Shown here: positions 11,507-22,742 of the stretch, one piece after another | Layout of the letters: each line of letters opens with the position of its first letter | Numbering within the stretch: position 1 is the stretch's first letter | Origin: Physcia stellaris | Taxonomy: Eukaryota; Ascomycota; Lecanoromycetes; Caliciales; Physciaceae | DNA: 64,000 bases | NCBI GenBank assembly: GCA_018902385.1 | Contig: JABSSW010000027.1 | Coordinates: 124,001-188,000 of the forward strand | Direction: 5' to 3' | Translations under genes and position numbers: made by a program | Notes under the pieces: model-generated | What the model was told of the DNA's origin: nothing | Databases searched by the model: none | What the model saw: only the letters and a program-made list of their open reading frames with translations

Positions 11507-12130
11507 GCTTGGGGCGAGCTGTCTGCGTCTTCGGTGATGATATACCACGATTGTCTCATCATCCCATTCTTCAACCTCCAGCCAGGCGACTTTATCTACA
11601 TCAGTCAAGGTTACACAGAAAGCGCTAATAGCTCTGGGCTTGACACACAATCCATAAAGCATTCTTGGGTTGGTACGCCAGGGACCTCAATTAATATATG
11701 TCGGGAATAGCAATGGTCGGCTACGGACCATCCAGCTGGGTCCTGATCACACAGAAACATCTTCCCCCACTCGTCCCTGACATATTTTAGTGCCGATCTT
11801 TGGTTCCACTGAGATTACCCGGTTTTGGAAGATCTGGATAGGATATGGATGGAGCTTTGACTATCATATTCCTCCCAAGTTTTATTTTATTTGGTGCGAT
11901 TGCCCGTACCGATGTAACGCGTATACGCGAGTCTCATGGACTTGGACGCCTTGCATCCGTGAGGTAGACCAGCTAACCATCAAATAAGAACCAAGAGCTA
12001 CGGTGCCTTTATGCCGCTTGATCCCAAGCGCATCAGCTAGAATCGAGATAACTCCCAACGCGTGGTATTCATACTCGAGACAAGCTGTCGTTTCGCATCG
12101 ATCAAAGACCCAAGCGAAAGGCATTAATAA
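11507..12130. other. Region without a recognised gene
   Basis: Upstream of the cysteine-rich gene. It contains only short frames with no recognisable content. Confidence 0.4.
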
Positions 12131-12716
12131 CTAGAATACCCCAATGTCTCCTTGTGAGCCTACACCACGCGCAGTTACTCTACCATAGGCCGTCTCCAGG
12201 CATCCCCAAAATTTCACTATGATGGTTCCTGCAACAATTGCTTTGAGGCTGAAGAGAAAAGCGCCGGGGTAGATATGAACAAACTGTGCTTTACAGCGAC
12301 TCGACCCGAGAAAGAAATGAGCGCCAAACTTCCTCCCGCTGCATTGATTGAAAATCATTCTGAAACCCGATCGAATGGGAAAGGAACAGCTGGTAGCCCG
12401 CCATAGGACGTAGGTGGAATCCACATTACATTCAAAGCACCCATTTCAAGGACGGGTAACCTTCACCTGATAAAGGAGGCCGATCTCGGCAATAAACCAC
12501 GTAGACTCGCCCCATAATCCAGAAACCAGTTTCATAAAATCCAGAGATGCGTGATTGGGGTGCTGAAGTCGGTATTCTACGAAGATCTTACGATTTCCAA
12601 TCGAACAATGGTGATACGTAAAGTACCACGGGGCTTCTACTTCGCCGGTGCCCCTTTGGCAGTGAATTTTGATGCTATCGAGCAAGTAGCCGGAGAGCAG
12701 GAATAGGTCATCAAAC
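12131..12716 (-). other. Possible gene fragment or unresolved multi-exon gene
   Basis: On the minus strand two neighbouring open stretches look protein-like. The stretch 12685-12446 includes EAPWYFTYHHCSIGNRKIF and SGLWGESTWFIAEIGLLYQ and ends at a plausible GTGAAG donor near 12473. The stretch at 12424-12131 is weaker. An acceptor-like CCAG lies just upstream of FDDLFLL at about 12717. I could not find a start, a stop or a consistent set of introns, and I do not recognise the family. It may be a decayed gene or one with several short exons. Confidence 0.25.
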
Positions 12717-13100
12717 TGGTTTCATGAATTTTGAATCACCTACTAGTGTTGAAAGCGAACTTTGAATTGCGTGTGTTTTGGTTACGGGAGAGTACACGGG
12801 GCCGGTCCAGATGCTTGGGAATAAGGTAGTGATCGAAGTAAATTGTCCACATTTCCATTAAAGTGAATCCACGATACAGAATACGTGTGAACAGCCAAAT
12901 GATCCCCAAGAGGGTCTCGTACTCTGCATACAAAAATACCACCTAGATATTTTTGAGAGTGGAGATGGCAAAGCCAACGAAGCAAACAGCGTCCCTCAGG
13001 TAAAACGACGTGTCTCCAAACCGCATTCTCACTTTTTCCCAACCCCCATACTCCAAACTCCCTTCGAAACAGAATAAGTAGGCAAAAAGACAACAACAAC

Positions 13101-14730
13101 CTAGCCTCCACCATTAACCCTCAAAACCCGCATCGCCCTCTCCAAATCCACTTCATTGACCACCACCGTGCCCGCGCGCGCGGTGCTGAGGTATGACATC
13201 TCGATTTTACTCTCCATCCCTGATTCCCCTCCCCCAGCGCCCTCCACGTTCCAAAAGTGCTTTTCGCCTTCTGTACTATCACCGCCGCCTAGATCGCCAC
13301 CGCACAGCTTCCCCGCAACGCCACACACGATGCCCGTCGCTTCGAAGGGCAACTCGCCGAGGTCGAGCGTGACGGGCACGAGGAAATCGTCTTTGCTGCC
13401 GAGAAGCACCTCGCCGAAATTACCGATGCAGCCTCGTTCGAGGAGGAGGGAGGCGGGTTCGTCTTCCGTGAGGCTGTGGTGTGAAAAGAAGGATTTAGTT
13501 GATGCGGATTTTTTTCGGAAGTAGGGAGTAAGAGCAGTGGAAAGAGGAAGGGAACCTACGTTAAGCTCAGGAACTTGGGCTGGTGGATCAAACACTTGGT
13601 CAACCCGAGCTGGAGCGTGAGCTCGTCGGCTGAGGCGCTACTGGGGTCATCGCGGCGGGCGGCGCAGGAGATGAGCCGGATGGTGGGGTCGACGTAGGGG
13701 TGGATGTTGTGCTGTTTGAGGAGGGTGAAGGTGCGGTGTTGGAGGTCGGAGATGGTGGTGGGTGGAGCCGAGGGGGAGATTGGCGAGGTGATTGAGGAGG
13801 TGGACCTGTTGTAGACAGGGACGCCGGATTCAGCGTTGTTGCTGTTCGGTGATGAAAGAGGCGTACTTACGATCTACTCCGGTGGTGGTGAGCGAGCGGA
13901 TTGACGTATGTGTCTGAGGTCTTCTGGAAGGCGAAACCACGGTCTTCCAGAGCGCGGACGACGTGCGAGCGGGACTTGGAGGGTACGAGGATGTAGTCCG
14001 AGAAATAAGTCGTGATGAAGAAAATTGAGCTACAAGCTGTTAATTCGAGTTGGTAAAGCTCACTCAGGGAGATTTAAGCAAGCAGAGAAAACTAGAGAGG
14101 CCGTGCAAGCCTTCTGGAGCGAATCTTTTCAAAGAAAGCGGATCTGATACGTACATGCCAGCTAATGCAAGAGGGCTTGTCAATTCTACTACCCGCTGAC
14201 CTGCGTCAAGCCCTTCGCCCTCGACAGATATCACTACAAAGTCCTCGGACGAGATAGAGGCATGATCACAGTCTTTGCCACTTTTCGCCGAAAGTGCTTT
14301 CAACGTCGGGGCAAGGTATTGCTGGGCCAGTTCTTTCGTACACACAATCGAGCACTCAATTGGCGTAATAGAGACATTCAGAAAAGGATGTTGATTCGCC
14401 CACGAAGTCCTTTCCTGATAGCCATTGCCATTGGGATGATCCGTCAGATCACTGTCTGTCGATGTTGGGTACAGTAATTGAAGAATTGATTGCAAGCACT
14501 GTTGGTATTGCTCCAACGGGATATGGACCAGGCTCAGTTGAGCATCCTAAATGTTCATTCCTAGTTAGCCGGCTTCGATGGCGATCCTCGTTCGAGGAGG
14601 AGATTTGTCCTTTGACCGCATTGGAGAATATGGCGCCGGTATGCACCATTCTCTCCAATGAACAGCCGTCGACAATGATACTTACCACAAAATGGATCTG
14701 GGCGGACATGAGTGTCATTGACTGCTCCAT
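13101..14730 (-). CDS. ACT-domain protein, CASTOR/GATSL-like
   Basis: A five-exon gene: 14730-14686, 14546-14155, 14029-13871, 13805-13560 and 13473-13101. These total 1215 bases and 404 residues in one frame, with canonical GT...AG introns. The first exons join to read MSAQIHFVDAQLSLVHIPLE, and the next domain reads SITPIECSIVCTKELA and FVVISVEGEGLDAGQRVVELTSPLALAGISIFFI. These are the two ACT_7-type modules of the CASTOR (GATSL) family, which in animals bind arginine upstream of TORC1. The third part includes SDYILVPSKSRSHVVRALED and a Ser/Pro-rich linker, and a C-terminal ACT-like part has LTEDEPASLLLERGCIG. It is likely a cytosolic small-molecule sensor; in fungi the ligand is unknown. 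The start could be any of three in-frame ATGs (14730, 14718, 14709); the last fits homologues best. Confidence 0.8.
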
Positions 14731-15224
14731 AGTAAATATCTACAATCAGCAAGTGTCCACGAGAAAGAATGAAGAGTAGATCAAGTCCTGGTATTGGTCT
14801 TTGATATGCTGCTCCCGTTGCTCTAGGATCATCAAAAGCCTGAAGCTAGCTGGCATCAAAGCTCAGGTGGGTTCAAGGACGCCGTCAGGCGGGCGATAGA
14901 AAGTCAAGGCCCGGCCGTTCATCACTGCTCGATTCATGCAAGAAGCTTGATCGGTGTTCAGGAAAATCAGGAGATGACACTCAATGCTAGAGCTAAGGGA
15001 GACAATCTGGATCATGTAGAACACTAAGCGACTTTTCGAAAGTGAGACAGTAATTGCTCACAGCTTCTACATCTAACCAATGGCTGCTGAAGGATGGTGC
15101 CTTCGACAAGGCAGAAGGAGACTGGTCCGAACAAGATTGGTTCTTGCCGGGGTAGGGCAGTAGTGCAAGCGTAGCGAGCGAAGGAAGAGCGACAATCAAC
15201 ATACCTACATCGACTCCTCGATGA
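14731..15224. other. Region without a resolved gene
   Basis: Lies upstream of the ACT gene and downstream of the poorly resolved gene at 15.2-16.2 kb. The minus-strand frame at 15268-14993 could belong to the latter, but the splicing was not resolved. Confidence 0.35.
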
Positions 15225-16190
15225 CTAGATGTCCGTGCACAACGAATGAGATGCTGTGAATGGTCCAATGCACGGAGACCGCAATAAGTATGCAGACACA
15301 GTAGTGTCTAACACAGCGTGGGGTATGATGCAGGATAAGGATGTATGCGGGTGCTTTGAGGAGGCTACCTTATGTAGGCCGGGCTGAATGAGGTCGATCA
15401 ATTGGTTGCCGGCGGCTTTGGAGAATACGAAGGCCAAATCCGAAGTGCCTTGCCAGTTTGTCGAGGGTACACGACTGAATGACGATGCGTGGTGGACCCG
15501 GACATGTCGTGAACTTACCTGGTTCTTAACAGCGGTGCAGGAAAAGATGTTGAGAAACGGTTACCCAACACCGGAAAATCCACCGTCTAGCGGATGTCCA
15601 CGGCTCCACTCTCCAGAATTGTCCATGTGACTAGATCGAAGAGTTGCTTATCTTGGAGAGGTAGCGATGTCCGAAAATCGAGGGAGAGCGGCCAGTAGTA
15701 GTCCAGATGGAGCGCATGGCCTTGATTTAGTGTAAGCAGACTGGATTGTGATTGCTCCCTGGGCCTTTCGAGCAAGGACTTGTCGTATAAACCGAATTGG
15801 CGACTAGCAGTATCTGAAGCAAAGCACGGAGTATCCCATTGGACACAATAAGCTTTCAGGGTAGGGACCACGTAATTGTGGCTATCTGCTTGCTCGTCAG
15901 TGGACCAAAGGTCAAACCCCACACTGTTCGCCCAGCTCAACCGTCAAGTTCGACTTAGCGTATCCTCCACGCAACCAACCTCCTTAGTCGCCGCGAAGGC
16001 GTAGAGTCGCCCGTGCTTCGGAAGCAAAACGCTGCAAGGATCCAACCAGGGCATAAGAATGAAAGATGATGCGATATTGCGTGCAGTAGTACCTATAGAT
16101 GCTGCAACAAGCCATAGCCAAGATGGACCCCTCGTTTCTGACAGCAGCATCAATTCAGGAACGAGAGCCACATGACGATAGCCGTGCACT
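15225..16190 (-). CDS. Uncharacterised multi-exon gene, structure unresolved
   Basis: The minus strand shows a run of protein-like segments separated by intron-like sequence. The first reads about VPELMLLSETRGPSWLWLVA and then ASIGTTARNIASSFILMPWLDP, hydrophobic enough for one or two membrane helices. Later segments include FDLWSTDEQADSHNYVVPTL, HALHLDYYWPLSLDFRTSLP and LQDKQLFDLVTWTILESGAV, then AFVFSKAAGNQLIDLIQPGL. Candidate introns near 15905-15960 (CGCTAAG branch, GAACAG acceptor) and 15510 (GTAAGT donor) fit. I do not recognise the family and could not fix the start, the end or every exon, so coordinates are approximate. It sits tail-to-head behind the WDR83-like gene, about 40 bases from its stop. 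Confidence 0.4.
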
Positions 16191-16230
16191 CACTTCATGA
16201 CCTTCTTCAGCATCGGCTGTGCCATTCTTG

Positions 16231-17547
16231 CTAAGATGCTAGCCCCCATATCGTCACCGTACCTGAGTCCCACCATTAGCATCGAACCTCTCTCTATGAA
16301 TCTTGCAACCTCACTATCTGTGCCAGCGCTAGCCCAGTCCTTTCTTGTTCCGTTGCCATTCCATGCAACGGCACTTGCCACTTTGCCGGCATGCACTCCT
16401 TCCATTGTTGCAATCACCGTGCCCTCCAGCACATCCCACGCGTACAGGGAGCCGTCTTCGCTCCCACTTACGACCACAGAGTCAGCAAGCCCAAGACACG
16501 AGCGGATGCGATAGTCGGTATTGGTGTGGCCTTTGTAGGACTGTAGAAGTTGGCCATTGCCTTTGTCCATGAGGCGAATGGTGTTGTCCAGTGTGGATAC
16601 CAGACAAGCATTCCCATCTTTGGTCTGAGTGATGGAGGTGATGGGTTCTATAAACCGGTCAAGTACATGTCAGCGAGGACAATTCCAAGCTTTCGAATAA
16701 AATTGAAAAAGGATCCTCGATGAGACATCGCATGAACATACGCCCAATCACATCCACATGTACCATGCCCATTCTCATATCGTACGTTCGGACTCGGCCG
16801 TCAACGCTGCCCGATACGATTTCATGCTCTAGGATTGAGAGGCTGGAGACGCTGTCACGGGCTTCGTCAAGGATTTGGATGGGCTTTGTGGATTGTGATT
16901 TCGTATCCCATAGTCGTACTGTCGCATCGTAGGAGCCTGTTCAATTTGCTAGTATCAGCTTCTTTGTCTTTGTGCACCATTCGCGGCTTGGTCTTGATGC
17001 TTTTTTCGTGGAATGACAGTCATACCGGAGATGACTACGCTCCCCTCCGATCCAGCGAATTCAACCGCATTGACACGTCCTCCGTGCCCGCTCCATCGCT
17101 TCAGTGTGCGCGCAGTAGCGACATCCCAGAAAAACACCTAGAGATAACCTGATGAGAAATTACGGCGCTCTAATATAGCCATGCCGCGAACCTGTCGGTC
17201 CCCGCCTACAGACGCAAAGCGTGCGTTGTCCTCTGTGACTGCTAGATCGAGGACTTCGTAGCCATGAGCCGAGTAGCTTTGGACTTGGCTCGACTTTGCA
17301 GGGTTCCAGAGCCGAACAGAACGGTCAGAGGACCTGTGATTGGCATATCTCAGTTCCCGCGTCTCTCAGCAAAAGAAGGGCAGGGAGAATGGAGGCTACC
17401 CAGTGAGGAGATACTGGCCAAGACCGGAGGAGAAGATGCAGCAATGGACCGGACCTAGGGACGCTCAGTAAGGCAGTGGGGGCTAAATTTTTGATATTTA
17501 CCTGTGTGCCCAGTAAGGGTCGTCACCGGATGGTTTGGGAAGAGCAT
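16231..17547 (-). CDS. WDR83: WD40-repeat protein WDR83/MORG1
   Basis: A multi-exon seven-bladed WD40 protein of the MORG1 (WDR83) family, a scaffold linked to MAPK signalling and to the spliceosome. Exons start at ATG 17547 (MLFPNHPVTTLTGHT) and splice to GPVHCCIFSSGLGQYLLTG, SSDRSVRLWNP, NARFASVGGDRQ, VFFWDVATARTLKRWSGHGG, VSGSVDGRVRTYDMRMG and GHTNTDYRIRSCLGLADS, which is the family's most diagnostic stretch. The last intron (53 bases, GTGAGG...GCTAATG...CTCAG) joins ASAGTD to STVTIWGLAS and a stop at 16231-16233. Reading through that intron gives a longer open frame ending at 16190 with no WD content, so I place the stop at 16231. Introns in the family are short and all consensus. The assignment is firm; the exact role in this fungus is inferred. 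Confidence 0.88.
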
Positions 17548-17844
17548 TACATGGTGTGGTGGAGAGTGTCACGTAAAATTCTTCAGCCTTTTCCGGAGTA
17601 TCTACTGGAGTTGAAATCACCTAACAATTTCCCGGCTTCGACTACATACAAATTCGACAGCTAAAGCTGTGGGTTCAACGACTTTTCCTGTCAATTACAA
17701 AATAAAGGCTGTAAGCCGCTCATGTGCTACTGAAAGCTCAATCGCTAATGGAGAGTATCACACGCCGAAAGACTAAAAACCAATCACCTTCGAGAGCTTT
17801 TGAACCATCGCTTGACCCAAGCACAAGATCAAAGGCAGTCCCAA
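17548..17844. other. Intergenic region upstream of WDR83-like gene and downstream of septin gene
   Basis: About 300 bases with the promoter of the WDR83-like gene and the 3' flank of the septin gene, both on the minus strand. Nothing else is seen. Confidence 0.45.
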
Positions 17845-19323
17845 TTAACGACCACGGCCATGGCTTCTTTGCACACTGCCCTGCATCTGTTCTAATTCCT
17901 GCTCCAGATTCTTGATCCTGCCACACAGTTAGATTCACGAAAAGGAGGTATTGATGACTGAACTTACTGTGCGTGAGTGTTCTCCAGGTCCTTGTTCAAG
18001 CGATCGCGCTCAGAAATCAATTTCTGCTCCCATTGCCTGAAGCGGTTTTCCTCCACCTTGACCTGCTCTGTGAACCGCTTCCTCAAGCTCTCTTCCTCCT
18101 CTTTGAATTTGGGATTATCCAGTTTCCTTGGCCGGGCTTCTCCAAACTTCCTGGTTTCCATTTGTTGTGCGCGATACGCTTCGTAGTGCATTTCCTCGGT
18201 AGTGTGAATCAAGTCCAACATGTGGGTTCGAATGAGGATTGACCGTAGCTTCTTGAAGTCACAGTGATCTTCATTTTCTACTTCAGCGGTACCCCAAGAG
18301 TACTGGCGGCCCTTGACCATATGACCGTTTTGCGACTTGATGTCCTTTTCTGAGCCAATTACTGCAAAAGGCATAGCTGCAGAAAGAGTACGAGCATGGT
18401 GCGCGGCGGCTTCGTCATCTTCTTCGATCGGGGGCTGGTAGATTTTGATACCTTGGGCTTCAATCACAGCTCGAATCTGCATAAACGTCAGCGGTCGAAT
18501 GAAAGCTTTAGACCAGGCTCAATACTCTCTGCTTGAAGCGGGCGAGGTCTGCAGGACTCAACGTATCGGCTTTGGCAACCACAGGAATCAAGTTGACCCT
18601 CGAGCTCAATCGTTTCATAACTTCAATGTCCAATGGCTTGAGGGTATGGCCCGTAGGTCTGATGAAGTAAAGGCAGGCGTGAACTCGGAGATCTATCTTG
18701 TCCACACGGCGTGGCTGTTGCTCTTGCAACATGTATGATTCATGCTGATCGTCAAGAAATTCGATAATCGGTAGCCATGAATTCTGGTTGTTGACATAAT
18801 CGCCGAAGCCAGGAGTGTCAATGACGGTTAAACGGACTGTTTGATATGTAAGGTAAGTTTGGCTAATACGGATTCTGCACAAGCAACGTACCTTTGAAGA
18901 ACTTCTCTTCAAGTTCTGCTTTGGTGATTTCAATCTCCACGGTCTTATCTACCTGCTTAGCGTGACGTCGCCTGTGGTCTGCATAGTTCTTTATGGTTGT
19001 GGAGAACAGCGTGTTGATAAAAGTGGTTTTCCCCAAGCCGGACTCGCCAGCGACCTGGGCTTTATCAGCTGGATACACATGAGCACCTCGATGAAGAGCT
19101 CCCTACCATGATTGTGAAAGCTGCTCCCCGCTTCGCAACAATCTTATGTCTAGAGCAAGTGTTTAGCCTTCTGTTGTCCATTAGATTTACAGGAGATCCA
19201 TACCGTTGGTTAGGTAGCTAGACACATCTTGTCAGCTCATACCTCTCAGTGTCAGGGAATGGTAGCGAAGCTCACGTTGGCAATCCCAATTGGGGATGCC
19301 GCCTCAGATGTTGGAGGCGCCAT
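17845..19323 (-). CDS. CDC12: Septin, CDC12 type (AspC-like)
   Basis: Septin GTPase that assembles into filaments at septa and growth sites. The start MAPPTSEAASPIGIAN is in exon 1 (19323-19276), followed by a 14-base micro-exon (19217-19204) that encodes LPNQ and part of R. The third exon (19149-19107) reads HKIVAKRGAAFTIM and then the fourth begins VAGESGLGKTTFINTLF, the P-loop with GESGLGKT. DTPGFGD is the G3 box and AKAD the G4 box; the septin-unique element includes WGTAEVENEDHCDFKKLR. The C-terminal coiled coil runs from about KEEEESLRKRF to the stop at 17845, after the last exon adds IKNLEQELEQMQ. It shares 279 bases of upstream DNA with PWP2, which is divergent. Homology to CDC12 and AspC is strong from the SNLPNQR-HKIV start and the GESGLGKTTF box. 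Confidence 0.93.
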
Positions 19324-19602
19324 ATTGGTAGTTTTAGTGTCCGGACCCCGAGATAGTAGATTTTTGGAAAGCGACGCGAGGTGGACAAAGGTTTGGAATG
19401 GGTCTCGTTGAATTCGAATTGCCTGATGGGTTGGCTTTCGTCGAACGATTAAGGGGCAGTAAGAGCCGCTATCAGATCTAACCAATTGTGACCTAGTGGC
19501 GGCCCGATGGGAGCGCCAAATTTACATTACGAGTACCACAAGCTAGTAATTTTGAGTTCTGTATGTTCAGGTGCAAGACACTGATCAGTTTTGGGGATAA
19601 TA
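19324..19602. promoter_or_regulatory. Short shared upstream region of CDC12 and PWP2
   Basis: The two start codons are 279 bases apart on opposite strands, so both core promoters must lie in this interval. No TATA or named operator could be identified by eye. Confidence 0.5.
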
Positions 19603-22548
19603 ATGAAGACCGATTTCAAGGTACGTATGTTGGGACCTCTGCCTTCGAGATACTCGCTGACTGAAATCAGTTCTCCAATTTGCTGGGTACCGTCTACTGC
19701 AAAGGTACTCTCGTGTTTACCCCGGACGGGACTTGCCTTCTCTCTCCTGTCGGTAATCGAGTTACTGTGTTCGATCTGATCAAGTAGGTAACTACACACC
19801 TCCCTTGGAATTAAAGCTTCAACATTGACTTGACACCGTCGTTGCTAGCAATAAGTCAAACACTCTCCCATTTGCCCATCGAAGGAATATTGCTCGCTTG
19901 GCACTTAACCCTAAGGGGAATCTTCTGCTATCAGTAGATGAGGATGGCCATGCGATTCTCACCAATTATCCCCGGCGTATAGTGCTCCATCATTTCTCTT
20001 TGAAGGGCTCTATCTCTGCCTTGTCATTCTCGCCATCTGGTCGTTATTTCGCAGTCGGCATAGGCAGGTTGATAGAGGTCTGGCACACTCCTTCAACTCC
20101 TGAATCCAGCTCTGAAGAAGGACTTGAGTTCGCTCCCTTCGTTCGTCATCATGTTCACGCGGGGCATCATGACACAGTCTTGAGTATAGAATGGTCCGGA
20201 GACTCGAGGTTCTTCCTGAGCGCCTCGAAAGATCTGACCGCTCGAATATGGAGCCTGAATCCCGAGGATGGCTTTATCCCAACCACATTAGCTGGCCACC
20301 GTGAGAGTCTTCTCGCGGGGTGGTTCTCCCATGACCAAGAATTGGTCAGTCGATGTGTTGTACGCTAGCAACCTAGGTTAATGAAGCATATAGATCTATA
20401 CCATAAGTCAAGATGGCGCCCTTTTCCGATGGGAATACGCTCAAAGACCACAGATTCACGGCAGTAGCGAGGATTTGAATCATGATTTGAATGATGCTGA
20501 CTCTCCGTTACGTTGGAGGATCATGCAAAAGCATTTCTTCATGCAGAACAATGCTAAAATGAAATGTGCTGCCTATCATGCTGGGTCTAACCTTCTGGTT
20601 ACCGGCTTTTCCAATGGACTGTTCGGCTTGTATGAGCTTCCTGAGTTTAACATGATCCATACACTAAGGTACTTCGCATCTTATGTACTAATATGCCACG
20701 AGCTGTCCATTGACATCAAGTAGCATCTCACAAACCGACATCGACTTCGTCAATATTAATAAAACAGGCGAATGGCTTGCCTTTGGCGCCTCGAAACTAG
20801 GACAGCTCCTTGTTTGGGAATGGCAATCAGAATCGTACATCCTCAAGCAGCAAGGACACTTCGACTCCATGAACGCTTTGACTTACTCACCAGATGGGCA
20901 GCGCATAATCACAGCCGCAGACGATGGTAAGATCAAGGTATGGGACACGCAGTCAGGCTTCTGCATCGTAACATTTACCGAGCACTCGAGTGGCGTTACT
21001 GCATGTGAATTCGCAAAAAGGGGCAACGTTCTGTTTACGTCCAGCCTTGACGGGTCAGTACGAGCATGGGATCTCATCCGATACCGCAACTTCAGGACAT
21101 TCACCGCACCTACACGGCTGTCTTTCTCATCCATTGCGCTTGATCCAAGTGGCGAAGTCGTATGTGCAGGTTCTCTTGACTCTTTCGATATCCACATTTG
21201 GTCCGTTCAGACTGGCCAGCTTTTAGACCAGCTATCAGGTCACGAAGGCCCCGTCGCATCCCTAGCTTTTGCACCTTCAGGAGGAAATCTAGTGAGCGGA
21301 AGCTGGGACCATACCGTAAGAATCTGGAGCATCTTCGGTCGAACGCAAACTAGCGAGCCGCTACAGATGCAATCTGATGTGCTCCATGTTGCTTTTCGTC
21401 CCGACTCTAAGCAGATAGCAGTCTCAACCCTTGATGGCCAGTTGACTTTCTGGTCCGTCTCCGAGGCCACTCAAGAATCCGGCATAGATGCTCGCCGCGA
21501 TGTCTCCGGCGGCAGGAAATTGACTGATCGCCGGACTGCGGCCAATGTAGCAGGCACCAAGGCGTTCAACTCTATTGCCTATAGCACTGACGGTACGTGC
21601 GTAATAGCTGGCGGTAACTCGAAGTATATTTGCTTCTATGACGTTCAATCTGGCATCCTAGTCAAGAAGTACACTGTCTCAATTAATCTCTCAATAGAAG
21701 GCACACAAGAATTCCTCAACAGCCGCAACCTGACCGAAGCCGGCCCAATAGGCCTTATAGACACACAAGGCGAAGCATCCGACCTCGAAGATCGCATCGA
21801 CCGCACTCTTCCTGGCAACACTCGCGGAGACCCTTCGACTCGCCAAACCCGCCCTGCGATCCGCGTCCCAGCCATCGCCTTCTCGCCCACCGGCCGAGCC
21901 TTCTGCGCAGCGACCACGGAAGGCTTGCTAGTTTACTCTCTCGATACAGCGCTCGCTTTCGATCCCTTCGACCTTGACATCGATATCACTCCTACCAGCA
22001 CCCTCAATGCCCTGAAGCAGAAAGACTACCTCCTTGCCCTGGTCATGGCTTTCCGTCTCAACGAAGCGCCTCTCATCCGACGCGTCTATGAGGGTATCCC
22101 GGTATCCGACATCAGCCTCGTGGTTAAGAACGTTCCCACAGTCTACCTCGCCCGCTTACTGCGCTTCGTCGCTCAAGCTACGGACGAAACGCCGCACCTG
22201 GAGTTCAATCTTAGGTGGATTGAAGCGCTGTTGAGGGCACATGGACCGTATCTGAAGGATCGGCAGGCGATGTTCGCGGCGGAGCTGAGGACCGTAGGGA
22301 AGGCGGTAGGGAAGATCCAGAGTGAACTAAGGAGGTTGGCGGATGAGAATTGTTACATGATCGATTATCTGGTGAGCCAAGCGGACAGTAGTGGAGAAAA
22401 AGGGAAGAGGAGACCTGAGCAGATGTTGCTTGATGGTGAGGGTGAAAAGGCAAAAATGTTGTCAGGTGGTGGTGTTAGTGAGGAAGTGAATGGGAGCCAA
22501 GACGAGGACATGGAGGATGAGTGGGTGGGACTCGGCGACGATGATTGA
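19603..22548 (+). CDS. PWP2: Periodic tryptophan protein 2 (PWP2/UTP1), SSU processome component
   Basis: A WD40 protein of the U3 small-subunit processome (UTP-B), nucleolar, needed for 18S pre-rRNA processing. My exon model is 19603-19620 (an 18-base first coding exon), 19671-19783, 19849-20344, 20394-20668 and 20724-22548; all joins keep frame, giving 908 residues. The N-terminus reads MKTDFKFSNLLGTVYCKG, as in homologues. There are about 12-14 WD units, for example DSMNALTYSPDGQRIITAAD, then DGKIKVWDTQSG, and SGSWDHTVRIWSIFGRTQ. The C-terminal UTP12 domain (from about ALKQKDYLLALVMAFRLNE) supports processome assembly and is followed by an acidic tail ending DEWVGLGDDD. Family length (about 900) is matched. 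Confidence 0.95.
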
Positions 22549-22742
22549 TAGTATATGCGGAGAAGCTTCAATTAAATTCGTCTGTACAAAGGCAGTGCAT
22601 TCCAATATTGCCCGCTCGCCATGTAACGTATACACGCAAGGGGCCGGACTTGTACTTTGATCTGATGCCTAAGTATTACTAGGAATACCGTGCGTCGTTC
22701 GGCCCCATTAGTAAGCTGACGATGAGAATGCTAAAGCTAGAA

